Positions 34,045-42,649 of a stretch of 64,000 nucleotides of DNA are shown here, in pieces. Source of the stretch: Arthrobacter sp. SLBN-122 (GTDB lineage: Bacteria > Actinomycetota > Actinomycetes > Actinomycetales > Micrococcaceae); the NCBI RefSeq assembly GCF_006715165.1, contig NZ_VFMS01000001.1, positions 4,278,001-4,342,000 on the forward strand, read 5' to 3'. The position numbers were made by a program, and so were the translations under genes. Every line of letters starts with the position of its first letter. Position 1 is the first letter of the stretch. The notes beneath the pieces were generated by a model that saw nothing but the letters and a program-made list of their open reading frames with translations, was not told the origin of the DNA and ran no database searches.

Positions 34045-34272
34045 TTAGCCCGGGATGTTCCGTGGGTCGTGGCCGTAGCTATTCTTTTCGGAGATCGTCC
34101 CGTCCTGGTTCTTGATGACGTGCTCGACCGTGACGGACTGTACGGCCTCGCGGCCGGCGACGATCGCCTCGTCCTTAATGCTGTATCCGGCACCGAACGC
34201 GCCATTAGTGCCCTCACGGCGGTTCTTCCAGGCGCTGTCTTCCCAGAAAGTCTCGATCTCACCCTGTGCCAC
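34045..34272 (-). CDS. DUF2188 family protein
   Basis: The 75-residue product starts at GTG 34272 after AAGGAGAACGCA. It shows the DUF2188 pattern: W-x-N-R-R-E-G near residue 15, AGYSIKDEAIVAGREAVQSV (the tkaeAi..gr segment), and a tail NQDGTISEKNSYGHDP. The longer frame to 34464 is non-coding upstream and crosses the inverted repeat. The family's role is unknown; members are small and often in accessory DNA. Confidence 0.8.
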   Translation of the reverse strand: MAQGEIETFWEDSAWKNRREGTNGAFGAGYSIKDEAIVAGREAVQSVTVEHVIKNQDGTISEKNSYGHDPRNIPG

Positions 34273-34323
34273 TGCGTTCTCCTTCAATCGCGGGTAGCGA
34301 AAAGCCCCGCAACACGATTTGAA

Positions 34324-34375
34324 CTGCTCCCCGAAAGTCAGACTGAAAAATTCAGTTTTGACTTCCGGGGAGCAG
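34324..34375. repeat. Long imperfect inverted repeat (hairpin)
   Basis: CTGCTCCCCG pairs with CGGGGAGCAG. Inside it AAGTCA pairs with TGACTT and ACTGAA with TTCAGT, giving about 23 paired positions with a one-base loop imbalance. It lies upstream of DUF2188 on the minus strand and downstream of the SGNH hydrolase gene, and may terminate transcription from the latter. It could alternatively be a small non-autonomous repeat. Confidence 0.6.
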
Positions 34376-34503
34376 CTCAGCGGGAAGGGGACTTCCATGA
34401 AGAGCCGGATGCTAGCCGCTAGAGTTAACCTCGCACATTTACGAGTCCAACTTTCAGGGACCACTTCATATCCGGCCGGGGCTTTTGCAACACGGTCAAA
34501 TGC

Positions 34504-36342
34504 CTAACCGCATGACGTGGTGTCCCCTCCTATCGCCTTACGCACAGCCCGGCAATACGCCTTTTGGCCTGGAGCTTTGGGGTGGAAGCTGAATGGACTG
34601 GGCTTTGCGCCGTTTGCGAGGAGGATGCTTACCAAGCTTGAAGATTGGTAGTAGTCAACCTTGGCGCCGATGATCCAATCAGCATCGCTGGATTTAGAGC
34701 CTGCTGAGCATACTTCGTGACCGCCGAAGGCATCTACAACCGGTGCGAATGAAATTCGTTGCTGTGTTGGGTCGGCTACGGCTACTTCATCCCTGATCTG
34801 TTGGTTCAGTAAATCGCTCATTTTATTCATCCAAGTCATGTCAGCCTTGGTGAACGAGAGTGGTATGCCTTGGCTAAGAAAGGCCGTCGAGCCAACGTAG
34901 CATGTCGCGGGAGGTACTTTCGGGAATAGATGAGGGTACCCAGCGACCACGATACGAGCTTGTGGGGCCCTCGCCATGATCTGTGCATAGACTTCATGCA
35001 GAGAGGGCACCCCGCATCCCTTCAAAGGGGGAAGATTGCAAACGTTCTGCTTTCCGGAACCGAGCGCAATGATGGCATTCGTTACATCATGGTCGTACTT
35101 TTGGCATGCGGGATGAAAGGGATCAATTCGAGCATCAACAGCTTTAATGCATGCGCCGAGCACGTCTGCAAAACCTGCATCATTTCCCCCGATGGTCAGC
35201 GTGACAAGCTTCACGCTCGGGTCTGTTTTTCCCTCAAGGGCGATTCTGTCGAGTTGGGCGACTTCGTTCCACTGTCCGTGGTAAAAATTTGGGATCTCTG
35301 CGCCGGCACAGGCCCAGTGTTTCCCGACCGGAACACCTAATTTGCCACTCATCAGCACCGGATACGCTGCCGCAGATCGGTGGCATCGGTTCTCCTCTTG
35401 ACCGGTTTTCGTGTCGGTAGGCTGATCCGTCCCGGAGGCAAAGGGCGGGTTGCCCTCACCGGCCGAGTACGAATCGCCAAGGGCGACATAGCGGGACGGA
35501 TCCACAGGCTTCGCTCCCGGCTTGCAGTCGGTTGCCACGTTGGCCACTGTCCCGACTCTAAGGTTGTCCAGCATGACGGCCGAATCTAGGTTGTGGTCGC
35601 CCTGGTCGAAAATAGAAAGGTACAACGAATGGGCTCCGGGACTGATGGGCGTTGCTGCACTGAGGGCAGGCGTCGCGCCGTCGTAGGTGGTGCCTGCGGC
35701 TTCCGTAGCCGACATGGACGTTACCCCCGCGGCATTAATGGTGATCGGGTTTCCTTGCGGGTCAAACGCGAAATTGTCCGGAGCGTTGATCAAAGTACCC
35801 AAGGTGGTCCACGTCGACTTGTCCAGCTCAGCGATGAATGCGTCGTTATAGGAGGTGCCAACGTACTCCGGGTACTCGTCTGAAAGGAACCGAAAGTCGA
35901 TGCCGACGAGGCAATTGGCGTTGCTGGGGACGTTTAAGTCGATTTTGAGGATGGTTACATCGAGGTCGGTGTTGCCACGTACGTTTCCACCGGCGATGTT
36001 TTGCCCCGAACCTCCTGAGGTGTTTGGTTGATCGGCCAGGGCTGCATTGCCTGTCGTCAACAGTGTGTAGCTGTTGCCCGACTTCGGGAACCCGGCCAGC
36101 GGCGTGGTCATGACGGCATTGGGTGTCCCTTGGGGCGGGACAGTGACATAGCTGGCGCCGGTAATCACGCTCGCGTCGGACGCTAGGGCGTTGGCGAGCT
36201 GCAAGGGCGACGCTCCGGTGTCAGTGCTGGCTGCAACTGGTGTTGCCAGACTGACGCACGCCGCTGACATTAAAGAGAGGACTACTCCAAAAATGGAGGC
36301 CCGACGGGTCAGCGGACCGGAGGTGGGCGTTGCCTTTTTCAT
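34504..36342 (-). CDS. Secreted choice-of-anchor L domain plus SGNH/GDSL hydrolase
   Basis: The 612-residue protein has a basic N-terminus and signal peptide (FGVVLSLMSAACVSLATPVA). A choice-of-anchor-L-type beta domain follows at about residues 45-265, marked by DFRFLSDEYPEYVGTSYNDA. The SGNH hydrolase domain shows block I YVALGDSYSAGEGNP (Ser), block III TIGGNDAGF, and block V FSFHPKAPGQKAYC (Asp position atypical, His present). Several Cys pairs suggest disulfides. It is likely exported and cleaves an ester in a polymer or lipid. The stop is near the long inverted repeat. Confidence 0.88.
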   Translation of the reverse strand: MKKATPTSGPLTRRASIFGVVLSLMSAACVSLATPVAASTDTGASPLQLANALASDASVITGASYVTVPPQGTPNAVMTTPLAGFPKSGNSYTLLTTGNAALADQPNTSGGSGQNIAGGNVRGNTDLDVTILKIDLNVPSNANCLVGIDFRFLSDEYPEYVGTSYNDAFIAELDKSTWTTLGTLINAPDNFAFDPQGNPITINAAGVTSMSATEAAGTTYDGATPALSAATPISPGAHSLYLSIFDQGDHNLDSAVMLDNLRVGTVANVATDCKPGAKPVDPSRYVALGDSYSAGEGNPPFASGTDQPTDTKTGQEENRCHRSAAAYPVLMSGKLGVPVGKHWACAGAEIPNFYHGQWNEVAQLDRIALEGKTDPSVKLVTLTIGGNDAGFADVLGACIKAVDARIDPFHPACQKYDHDVTNAIIALGSGKQNVCNLPPLKGCGVPSLHEVYAQIMARAPQARIVVAGYPHLFPKVPPATCYVGSTAFLSQGIPLSFTKADMTWMNKMSDLLNQQIRDEVAVADPTQQRISFAPVVDAFGGHEVCSAGSKSSDADWIIGAKVDYYQSSSLVSILLANGAKPSPFSFHPKAPGQKAYCRAVRKAIGGDTTSCG

Positions 36343-36631
36343 GGATTTCTTCTATCACTCATGTCCACACCCTTTGTATGAGCAACTACATTGGTCATTT
36401 GTATCAAGCCTCAAAAGCCTCGAGAAGCCTCTCTCTAAGACGTTCTCGGGCGGGGTTCCTATTGCCTCGTTGGACGGAATTAGTGGGATGAGGATATAGG
36501 CCAGGCATCGGGTGGGAGGGGATAACAGCTACCCTCCGTCGCATTAGGGGTATAGGGGCTACACATGATGGGGCTGACGACCCGACTCCTTGCATCGGTG
36601 TGGATTGTTACGCACCTCCAAAAAAGGAGTC
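36343..36631. other. Intergenic region upstream of the SGNH gene
   Basis: This 289-base stretch holds no supported gene. It is more A/T-rich than its surroundings, and presumably contains the promoter of the secreted hydrolase. I could not fix -35 and -10 boxes with confidence. Confidence 0.4.
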
Positions 36632-36656
36632 GGCCGCACCCTCCGTGGGTGCGGCC
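36632..36656 (-). terminator. Rho-independent terminator
   Basis: GGCCGCACCC (36632-36641), loop TCCGT, GGGTGCGGCC (36647-36656). On the minus strand it is followed within six bases by a run of six T, and on the plus strand by CACTTTT. It closes the gene remnant that ends at 36672. Confidence 0.8.
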
Positions 36657-36671
36657 CACTTTTGGCGCCGT

Positions 36672-36890
36672 TTAGACGTTCTCGCGGACCAGCAGCTCGA
36701 TCAGGCCGATCTCGGCCAGGCTCTGCAGGTACCTGGTTTCCCTGTACGGATCCAACAGCACGTTGCCCGTGGGGCGCGGCGTGGAGTTGTACGGGGCTAC
36801 CCGGAAGCGACGGTGGGGCCCTGGTTCAGGGGGGTCAGCACGAGGCCTGCGACGGTTCGCATAGGGCTCGTCCGCAGGTTCCGGAGCCAA
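36672..36890 (-). pseudogene. C-terminal remnant of an unidentified gene
   Basis: The minus-strand frame ends NSTPRPTGNVLLDPYRETRY and LQSLAEIGLIELLVRENV directly before a good terminator, which argues that it was once coding. The part upstream of it is incoherent in this frame; a neighbouring frame gives RTVAGLVLTPLNQGPTVASG, so a frameshift separates them. The rest of the gene is missing. This may be the 3' end of a chromosomal gene cut by the island that begins here. Family not recognised. Confidence 0.45.
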
Positions 36891-37167
36891 CTAGCTCCCG
36901 ATCTCACACACCAGCTGTTTTTGACGTGAGTTGTAGGCCCCTGCGGACGAGACTTTCAACAAGGAACGGCCTGTTCCTGCCTAAACACGTACTTGTGAAC
37001 ACGCAAACGTGGTCAGTTGATTTGGAAGTTTGCGGTGTAGCCACAGCCTGAAGTTCAAGAGAAATCGGGCACGCAAACTTGAGCGAGGCCCTCCGGGAAT
37101 GGAACTCGCTGCAGGAATTCGGGGGGGAGGCACAATGCTGACTTTGCCATCCTGCTGACCTGTAGTC
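36891..37167. other. Possible island edge with repeated CGCAAAC motif
   Basis: No gene is supported. CACGCAAAC occurs at 37000-37008 and again at 37070-37078, and CACCGCAAAC occurs on the opposite strand at 37028-37037. Short repeats of this sort near an island edge could be transposase-binding sites, but the evidence is only three copies of nine or ten bases. Confidence 0.3.
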
Positions 37168-40100
37168 CTAGTTTGGGGCACCTTTCTCATGTCGCAACTC
37201 CAGGGTGAGTTGATCTGCAGCTGCGAACTCGCGTACTCGGAGTTGAACAGTCCGCTTGCGTATGACGTCTTCCGATTTTGAAGAGGCAAGTGTCCCGAAA
37301 GGGTCTTGCACGGCTCTCACGAAGGGTGGGGCGTTTTCGAGATCGGCGCGAAGATTGCCAACGAGATAGAGCCAGAAGCGATTTCTTAATTCGCCCCCGG
37401 CCGTCTTCCACTCGTTCCAACTCATGGCTTGAACTTGTGCGTCGACTCCGGACGATTTCAGTTCAATCATTCGATCGATTGAACCACCCTGGATGGTCAG
37501 GACGTCGAAGCCGGGGTAGAGCTCGCTGATGCCCTGCTCAGCGAGCTGGTCAAACACTTGGCCGACCACGGTGGACTGTTCGATGGCGGCTACGATCATC
37601 TCCGGCGAGCTGACGTCGACGATGAGCACGTCCGCATTCTCAGAGGGCGTCTCCCCTGGGAGTACGACGGTCTTCTGCCCGGCGAATCGTCGCTCCTCGA
37701 ATGCGAAGGATATACGCATGCCAAGACGGTCAAGTTCGTTCAGGTCGGTGCCGGCGGCTGCCCTTGGCACGCCTTCAGAACCACCCCCTTGGTCGCCATG
37801 TCCGTCACTTGCCGCCCCGGGTTGACCGTTCTTTCCTTGGGTCTCGTGTTTGGGTCCTGTTCCCTCGATACGGATGAGTTCTCCCTCTATCAGAAGGTCC
37901 TCGTAGCGGTGCAGCGGGATTCGTGGTGCAGCACGGGTCGGAGCGGGAGGGGTTCGGTCTGCTTGCCCGGTGGCCGCTTCTGTTGACTCGCCGTCTGTCG
38001 TGTCGAGCTCGTGGCCTTCAACGCGGTTTGCCAGTTGATCGACCTGATAGGCGTCACCTCCGAGATCGGCAAGGTCTTGCTGCACCTCCTCCAGCTTCTC
38101 CGCGGCGCCGGCCAGATCGAGCAGTTGCTGTCGCTGCGCGCGGTCTGCGTTGATGAACGATAAAAAGGTCTCGACAGTGTTGACCTCCAAGGTCTCCGCA
38201 AGAGCCAAGGCCAAGGTATGAGCGTCCTCTGCTATCGGCGGCCACGCCGGGCCGGACCACACGGCGAAACCTTGAAATCCTGATTCCTCGGAGCGCCGCA
38301 CGTAGTACGTCCGCTGGGGAATGTAACCGAGGTCCTGCCCTCCGAATGAACAACGGAGATTCAGCGACTCCACGAGTTCCAACTTCTCAGCGAATTCAGT
38401 CAAGACCCGCTGGTCGGCTCTACTCCGGTCAGCTCGATCGGCACTTAGACGGGCGAGTAGCGGTGGGATGAGGTCTCGGAGTCCTTGGCGGAAAGTGCCG
38501 AGGCCGGATGGTTCAAGAGGAGTCTCGCCCGGCCTCGCCGACCACTCCAACGCGCTCTCAAGGAGTGGGGTCCCGAAGAGCTCGCGGAGCGGACGAAGCG
38601 CTCCCGGCTCGGCCTCAAGAACGAACAACGGCACCTTGTTTTGAACACCGCTCCGTTCTCGGCTGCCAGACACCGACGCGTACACCACGTCTCGCGCGCT
38701 GAGGAACTCGTACCCAGCCGCAGTGCGAGCGGCAAGCGGGGTGTCAATAAGTGGCGCCCCGTTGTTCACAGTGCTACCGACCAGGAGTTCGAACATCTGT
38801 CGGTAGATCGGCCGCAGTTCCGAGCGCAGCGCCTGGTCGGTGATGCCCGCCGGGTAGAGTTGCGAAATGCGTACGCAGAGATCGTGCGCATCCTCGGCAT
38901 TGAACGCGGCCGGAGTAAGCTCACCGCGGACTTGCAGTTCGTCGAGGCAAGCGCGGAGTGTGGACGCCGGCACCCCAGTCGGTTGTTTGAGGACGGGAAG
39001 GTAGACATCGGCGTCGCGCCCGCTGCGGCCCAGACGACGAACAAGCTCCTCGGATCGACGCCAACTCTGGTTTGGACGCCGCGGACCATGACTAGTGGGG
39101 CAGATCGCGTGGTGACGAAGGCGGTAGAGCCATAGATCTGGGCCAGCATTAACGAGTTCTTCCGACGTTGCTCGCGGAGGAGCCGTGCGGGACGACGGCC
39201 ATTTGCCGGCTCCGACGAATGCCAGCTTGGCCTGGGTGTGGCGGGCGTAGGTGTTCCAGTTGCGAACGAGGTGGTCGAGCAGCTTCTCGGCCACGTCGGT
39301 GTCCCTACGGAGGGCGACTCTCGCGATCTCGTCGAGCCGATCAAGGTTGTGAACCTGATAGAGGTAGTGATCCGTCTGCTCCCACCGTGGATGGGACGCA
39401 AGTGCGCCGACGAGATCCGATTGGTATTCGGACCAGACCTTGTCCAAGCCCGAGAAAGCCCATCCACCAGGGAGACCGAGACCCTTAGTGTTTGTCCACC
39501 CGGTCCCGGTGTCGTCAACATCGTGAAAGTGGATCAGTCTCAAACCACGGCTCACTCCGAGCCAAGCGAAAAAGTTGCGCCAGCGATCATCGATGGTGGT
39601 TTCAAGTGCTTCGTCGGTGTCGTCATCTAGGTCAACTTCTCCCTCGTCGGGATCGATTGTCGCTGGACTCGCGTCGTCATCCTCGTTGACACCGATGCTG
39701 GCAGAGAACTCGGCGAACACGTCGGGCGATGCAAGGAATCGGACCTGCAAGACCTCGCCCGCATCGGCCATTGCTTCAACGATCGGCTCCACAGAGTCAT
39801 CGCCAACCCAGTCGCTTCCGAAGTAAACCTGATGGGCCGGTGCCCAGGTCAACTCCCCGGTGTCATCGGCACGACACGGAACATCAAGGCGACTGAGATT
39901 GAAGAACGCTCGATCCGAACCGAGCCGGCCCATGGGAAGAGGCTGATCGGATTTGGTGGTTTTTCCGGCCAATCGACATATCGTGGCGAGCGTTTCGATG
40001 GTGCGGTTTGACTCTCGCAACTCAGCATCGGACCCTGCCGTGCGCGTTAGTCCTGGGAGGACCGCAGCGCGCATTACCTCCTCGAAGCGGAACTCTTTGA

Positions 40101-42000
40101 CGTCAAAGAGTGCATCCCACGCCTTCATCTGGCGCTCCAGAACCGACCTCTGTTCGGTCCTGCCGAGCGTGCCCCAGCAGACCCCATGTGCGAGGAACTG
40201 TAACTTACGGAGGGGAAGTTCCTCTGCGGAAGAGCGCGGCGGGTAAAACGCACTTTCACCTCGCAGTGCTATCCGCCTAACGGTTCCATCGTCGTTTTCG
40301 CCGACAGGGAAGACCGGTTCCAGCCGGGCGCTCTCCTCCAGGGCTTGGCGATCCGCCGCGTCCGATCGTTCCCAGAGGAGTGCACAAAGATCAAGCACTG
40401 GGTCAACCTGATAACGAGCGTCGAGGCTTGGCCTCAACGCTGTCTTCCCCGTGTCGAGATTGTGCGCAAGGGCGCGTAGTGAGTCAATCGGGCTCAGCGC
40501 CACTGACCCGTAGGCCGCACACACCCTGGCAAGCGTGCCTTCACACAACTCCGGATCAGGGAATTGTCTTCCTTCAAGGACGCAGTCCGGCTTGAGGGAG
40601 GCAGCGAAGGCGGAGCCCTCCGCTCCAAGAACGTGCGATGGAAAAACCGCCTCATTGAGGGCGAGTTCATTCGGTCCTGAGGGCAGGAAACGGACACCCG
40701 TCATTGCCCTGGCAATGGCCTCGGCGAGGAGTCCGCCTGCCGACCCGGAATCGCTTTCGCCTCGATCCAGAACTCGCAGGACGTAACGGGGGCCACCCTC
40801 GGCAAGGAGGTGAGGCATGAGCATCCGCACAAATGTCTCGGCTGCGCAACGTACGAGATACCCGTTGTAGTTCGACTCGGTGTCCGCGACTTGAATGTGC
40901 TGCCGTGAAAGGTCAGTCGTGAAGGCCCCGTTGACCAGCAACGAGCAGGATGAAGCCTCCTGGGTAGGCAGGAAGACGTGAAACCTGCGGTCCTCCGGCC
41001 TGACCCGTGGGTCGTCGGCATCCCGGACCGCGACCGACACTTCGCTGACGTCCACGCCCTCCCATGCCGGCCCAGTCAAGCCGTCGCGGTGATCGCCGAT
41101 TCGCACGTTACCGTCGTGAGCGATCCAGTAACTGTCGCCCTTACCTTCACGGTTAACCAAGTCGACCCTGAAAAGGCCCGACTCCGTCAGGCCAACACAC
41201 CGCTCGGCGCCAGAGGAAGTCACTCGGTGCCTCTCCAGGAGCCACTGACGGTCTGACTCCTCGCTGGAGGTCGAAACCTCAATGACCACTTCTTCAAGGT
41301 GCTTGAGGAAGAGCACACTGGTCATCGGCAGGTTCAATAATTGATGCGCGAGTGCTGCCTTTTGTTCGGAGCTAACCCGTTCGTGGAACGGGAATCGAAA
41401 CGCGCTGTGATAGCCGGTTGCACGCAGTTGGTCCCAGGTCTCGTGCCCCTCGGCGATCGCCCACGGGAAGCGCATCGCCGGCACCCCGCGGACCTTGCCG
41501 CGGTCAAACTCCTTCCAGAGCAGAGACACCTGCGCTTCCGCCTGCTCCCGCCCCAATCGGAAACACACCGTCTCGGAGTAGGCCTCTGGGCTGTCGGTGA
41601 TTTCAAGGACCGACTTGAAGCCCAACCCCTTGTGACCGATGCTGGCGCGCTTAGGGCCCCCGGACTGCGCCTTGGAACTGGCTCCCAAGCCGCACAATCC
41701 GCGAATATCGGCCTCTGTGAAGGGGCGCCCCGTATTGGCAACCCACAGCTCGCTGTCGGTGAGTCGAAACAAAACCCTGTCTTCAGTCCTCGCAACGCCC
41801 ACCAGCGCGTCATCCGCATTCTGGAGGAGCTCATACACGAGACGCCCGCGATAGTCATGGGCGACCTGCGCCTCTTGGCTGACGTCCTCCAGGAGCCGGC
41901 CCTGTGACTCCCGGTACACAGCGAGGTTCTCACGGCAAATGCGCTCGAGGATGTCATCGGGCAGGGGCGTCGTCGCAGTCACGTACGTATTCCACCACAT
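37168..42000 (-). CDS. Sacsin-like GHKL ATPase with C-terminal DUF3883/NO VEIN nuclease-like domain
   Basis: This 1610-residue protein has an N-terminal histidine-kinase/Hsp90-type ATPase of the sacsin kind. The N box is RLVYELLQNADDA (Asn near 61), the G1 region is WVANTGRPFTEADI (89-94) and the G2 loop is IGHKGLGFKSVLEI (122-130). A long helical middle, with an acidic insertion near residue 770, links to a disordered Glu/Gly-rich segment (about 1340-1410). The end is a DUF3883-like domain with GFDVLTIQGG and RMIELKSSG, which fits a D...E-x-K nuclease site. No good ribosome site precedes ATG 42000. Large GHKL/DUF3883 proteins are frequent in defence islands. It lies downstream of the Hsp70 gene set on the same strand. 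Confidence 0.85.
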   Translation of the reverse strand: MWWNTYVTATTPLPDDILERICRENLAVYRESQGRLLEDVSQEAQVAHDYRGRLVYELLQNADDALVGVARTEDRVLFRLTDSELWVANTGRPFTEADIRGLCGLGASSKAQSGGPKRASIGHKGLGFKSVLEITDSPEAYSETVCFRLGREQAEAQVSLLWKEFDRGKVRGVPAMRFPWAIAEGHETWDQLRATGYHSAFRFPFHERVSSEQKAALAHQLLNLPMTSVLFLKHLEEVVIEVSTSSEESDRQWLLERHRVTSSGAERCVGLTESGLFRVDLVNREGKGDSYWIAHDGNVRIGDHRDGLTGPAWEGVDVSEVSVAVRDADDPRVRPEDRRFHVFLPTQEASSCSLLVNGAFTTDLSRQHIQVADTESNYNGYLVRCAAETFVRMLMPHLLAEGGPRYVLRVLDRGESDSGSAGGLLAEAIARAMTGVRFLPSGPNELALNEAVFPSHVLGAEGSAFAASLKPDCVLEGRQFPDPELCEGTLARVCAAYGSVALSPIDSLRALAHNLDTGKTALRPSLDARYQVDPVLDLCALLWERSDAADRQALEESARLEPVFPVGENDDGTVRRIALRGESAFYPPRSSAEELPLRKLQFLAHGVCWGTLGRTEQRSVLERQMKAWDALFDVKEFRFEEVMRAAVLPGLTRTAGSDAELRESNRTIETLATICRLAGKTTKSDQPLPMGRLGSDRAFFNLSRLDVPCRADDTGELTWAPAHQVYFGSDWVGDDSVEPIVEAMADAGEVLQVRFLASPDVFAEFSASIGVNEDDDASPATIDPDEGEVDLDDDTDEALETTIDDRWRNFFAWLGVSRGLRLIHFHDVDDTGTGWTNTKGLGLPGGWAFSGLDKVWSEYQSDLVGALASHPRWEQTDHYLYQVHNLDRLDEIARVALRRDTDVAEKLLDHLVRNWNTYARHTQAKLAFVGAGKWPSSRTAPPRATSEELVNAGPDLWLYRLRHHAICPTSHGPRRPNQSWRRSEELVRRLGRSGRDADVYLPVLKQPTGVPASTLRACLDELQVRGELTPAAFNAEDAHDLCVRISQLYPAGITDQALRSELRPIYRQMFELLVGSTVNNGAPLIDTPLAARTAAGYEFLSARDVVYASVSGSRERSGVQNKVPLFVLEAEPGALRPLRELFGTPLLESALEWSARPGETPLEPSGLGTFRQGLRDLIPPLLARLSADRADRSRADQRVLTEFAEKLELVESLNLRCSFGGQDLGYIPQRTYYVRRSEESGFQGFAVWSGPAWPPIAEDAHTLALALAETLEVNTVETFLSFINADRAQRQQLLDLAGAAEKLEEVQQDLADLGGDAYQVDQLANRVEGHELDTTDGESTEAATGQADRTPPAPTRAAPRIPLHRYEDLLIEGELIRIEGTGPKHETQGKNGQPGAASDGHGDQGGGSEGVPRAAAGTDLNELDRLGMRISFAFEERRFAGQKTVVLPGETPSENADVLIVDVSSPEMIVAAIEQSTVVGQVFDQLAEQGISELYPGFDVLTIQGGSIDRMIELKSSGVDAQVQAMSWNEWKTAGGELRNRFWLYLVGNLRADLENAPPFVRAVQDPFGTLASSKSEDVIRKRTVQLRVREFAAADQLTLELRHEKGAPN

Positions 42001-42037
42001 GGTCCCGACAAAATGTGGGTCGACCTCGCGAGGGTTC

Positions 42038-42064
42038 GGAGTTTTGCGCTTGTGTCAAAACTCC
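42038..42064. repeat. Inverted repeat upstream of the GHKL ATPase gene
   Basis: GGAGTTTTG, nine-base spacer, CAAAACTCC, centred about 50 bases before ATG 42000. It could be an operator. The rest of the 338-base gap (42001-42337) shows no supported gene. Confidence 0.45.
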
Positions 42065-42337
42065 CTACTAGGTATGCCCGTGGATTGGACCAGCCTCCTG
42101 GAACGTCTAACTCGCTAGCGATGGACTAGTCGCTCACGTATAACTCCGGCCCTCAGATGCGAGCATGAACGCGAAGGCGGATCGCAATGTGGTTACTGCG
42201 GGTGGTTAAGGGAGGGCGCTCATATCTCGATCATTCGAAAGTTGCGGGCCCCGGAGACCGTCCCTGGCTGAGCTCCAACGCAGCGGCCTCTTGGCAGGCT
42301 GGATTGTCCGGCTGGGTGATAGTTGGGGCCGTGCGGC

Positions 42338-42649
42338 CTAATAAAGGAAGTCGTGCTGGCCGACCTCGCCGCGCCTTTGGGCCGCTTTCATGGCAACTCG
42401 AACCGCCTTAACACGGATGTAGTTGAACGTCCTCACGACTTCTCCCGGCGACGCGTTGGTATTCAGGGACCATGCAACGAGGTCGTTGTATTCCTTGCGC
42501 GCCTCTACGTCCTCAGGTAGGGAACTCTCGGCCAGAGAAGCCATGTATGCGTCGGCAAGGCTGTGGCAGTGCTCACCTGTGTAGTGGTTCTTCAAAAAGC
42601 TAGCTTCCATGGCCGCGGCCAGTTCGGCACTACGAGCGTCTGAATTCAT
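42338..42649 (-). CDS. Hypothetical helical protein (103 aa)
   Basis: ATG 42649 overlaps the stop of the preceding gene by four bases (ATGA), so the two are coupled. The product is all-helical by appearance: SAELAAAMEASFLKNHYTGE, then SLPEDVEARKEYNDLVAWSL and VRTFNYIRVKAVRVAMKAAQ. No Cys pair and no membrane helix. Unknown function; position ties it to the Hsp70 gene set. Confidence 0.7.
   Translation of the reverse strand: MNSDARSAELAAAMEASFLKNHYTGEHCHSLADAYMASLAESSLPEDVEARKEYNDLVAWSLNTNASPGEVVRTFNYIRVKAVRVAMKAAQRRGEVGQHDFLY

Noticed and set aside
42053..42058. TTGACA on the minus strand upstream of the GHKL ATPase gene
   Set aside because: It looks like a -35 box, but no -10 box is found 16-18 bases downstream; it is part of the inverted repeat instead.
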